Below are positions 52,633 to 53,135 of a stretch of DNA of 53,135 nucleotides, piece after piece. Where the stretch lies: contig QEUW01000006.1 of assembly GCA_003577005.1 (NCBI GenBank), forward strand, positions 1 to 53,135. Reading direction: 5' to 3'. This DNA comes from Chloroflexota bacterium (GTDB lineage: Bacteria; Chloroflexota; Anaerolineae; Caldilineales; Caldilineaceae). How positions within the stretch are numbered: position 1 is the stretch's first letter; each line of letters starts with the position of its first letter. Under the pieces are notes generated by a model that worked only from the letters and a program-made list of their open reading frames with translations, searched no databases and was not told where the DNA came from. The translations under genes and the position numbers were made by a program.

Positions 52633-53135
52633 TTACGCCTGGCGAAAGCGTACCAACGCCCGTTCATCAAGTTCCACGCCAAGACCGGGCCGCTCAAACG
52701 GTCGCGCCGAACCCGCCTGGATGGGTAGCGACTCGGCCAACAGGTCATCTTCGTAGTAGAACGGCCCGATGATGTCGCAGGGGAACTCCTCGGCGCCGAT
52801 AGCCGGCGTGGCCATGGCCAGGTGGATCATGGCGGCGCTGGCGACACCCAATTCCAGGTTGCTGCCCACAGTACAGGTGAGGCCGGCAGCCTCGGCCACC
52901 GCCGCCACCTTGCGCGCCGGGCCGATGCCGCCCCCTTTGGCCACATAGACCGAAAAGACATCCGCCGCCTGGGCGCGCACCAGCGCCATCGCATCCTGCG
53001 GCGTGTTGACGCTCTCGTCGGCCATGACCGGCACCGGGACATTGGCGCGCACATCGGCCAGCCAGGTCACATCGAATGGTTGCACCGGCTGTTCGGCAAA
53101 ATAGATATTGTAAGCGGTTAGCCGGCGGATCGTCT
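52633..53135 (-). CDS. Enolase-superfamily (mandelate racemase/muconate-lactonizing) enzyme, C-terminal part
   Basis: The frame is open to the right edge and ends at 52633. The visible 167 residues begin TIRRLTAYNIYFAEQPVQPF, whose Glu in FAEQPV is a metal ligand. Then PVPVMADESVNTPQDAMALV gives the third acidic ligand (ADES), and VYVAKGGGIGPARKVAAVAE gives the catalytic lysine (KxGG). SNLELGVASAAMIHLAMATP and FPCDIIGPFYYEDDLLAE follow. The pattern is near the muconate/chloromuconate cycloisomerase and dipeptide epimerase group, but the substrate cannot be fixed without the N-terminal half. The start is outside the window. Confidence 0.88.
   Translation of the reverse strand, partial: TIRRLTAYNIYFAEQPVQPFDVTWLADVRANVPVPVMADESVNTPQDAMALVRAQAADVFSVYVAKGGGIGPARKVAAVAEAAGLTCTVGSNLELGVASAAMIHLAMATPAIGAEEFPCDIIGPFYYEDDLLAESLPIQAGSARPFERPGLGVELDERALVRFRQA

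Overview
The window (53,135 bases, GC-rich) reads like a chromosomal segment of a filamentous-type Chloroflexota bacterium, most likely the Caldilineae/Anaerolineae side. This is an inference. It rests on extracellular proteins with Thr/Pro 'TPTPT' linkers, cohesin and dockerin domains and a C-terminal YLPLVQR tail, an archaeal-type isopentenyl phosphate kinase, a SARP/BTAD regulator, HEAT- and TPR-rich proteins of unknown role, and many short palindromic repeats between genes. I found no rRNA, tRNA, CRISPR array, prophage or insertion sequence. Almost everything from 1 to 39.4 kb is on the minus strand, except hyuA. From 39.6 to 52.5 kb everything is on the plus strand.

Region 1 (1-4.6 kb, minus) encodes secreted proteins: an apparently split copper amine oxidase (N-terminal domains at 173-883, start of a probable catalytic part running off the left edge), a glucose/sorbosone-dehydrogenase with a CxxCH motif, cohesin and dockerin, and a second cohesin protein. 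Region 2 (5-13.2 kb, minus) has an FGGY sugar kinase, a 52-residue membrane protein, hydantoinase B, acetyl-CoA synthetase, a degraded DUF4258/DUF2283 pair, a coiled-coil protein and an Hsp70-like protein. Region 3 (13.3-19.7 kb, minus) has two transcription factors (a winged-helix plus LuxR fusion, and a SARP/BTAD protein), ndk, a TPR protein, a histone-deacetylase-family protein and a large unrecognised protein.

Region 4 (19.8-26.6 kb, minus) is a BMP-type ABC importer operon (lipoprotein, two permeases, double ATPase). It is interrupted twice by selfish-looking genes: an Rpn-type nuclease between the permeases and a TumE/DUF6516 toxin-antitoxin-like pair before the ATPase. hyuA diverges from it on the plus strand and meets an MFS-HEAT fusion tail to tail. 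Region 5 (31.3-39.4 kb, minus) has a cytidylate-kinase-like protein, a complete oligopeptide-type ABC importer (OppD, OppF, binding protein, OppB, OppC) and an HpcH/HpaI aldolase.

Region 6 (39.6-52.5 kb, plus) begins with a promoter, a roughly 360-base leader ending in a strong terminator, and selA. Isopentenyl phosphate kinase, the site-2 protease RseP, a zinc-ribbon/LysM membrane protein, a HEAT protein with an acidic tail, a small conserved-looking protein, an AEC transporter, a TPR protein, a FecR-like membrane protein and a glycosyltransferase-39-like membrane protein follow. The right edge holds the C-terminal part of a minus-strand enolase-superfamily enzyme.

The least explained signal is a family of degenerate, word-like palindromes between genes (including a perfect 40-base palindrome and a 24-base-arm inverted repeat). 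Related sequence has also entered the hyuA and hyuB reading frames.
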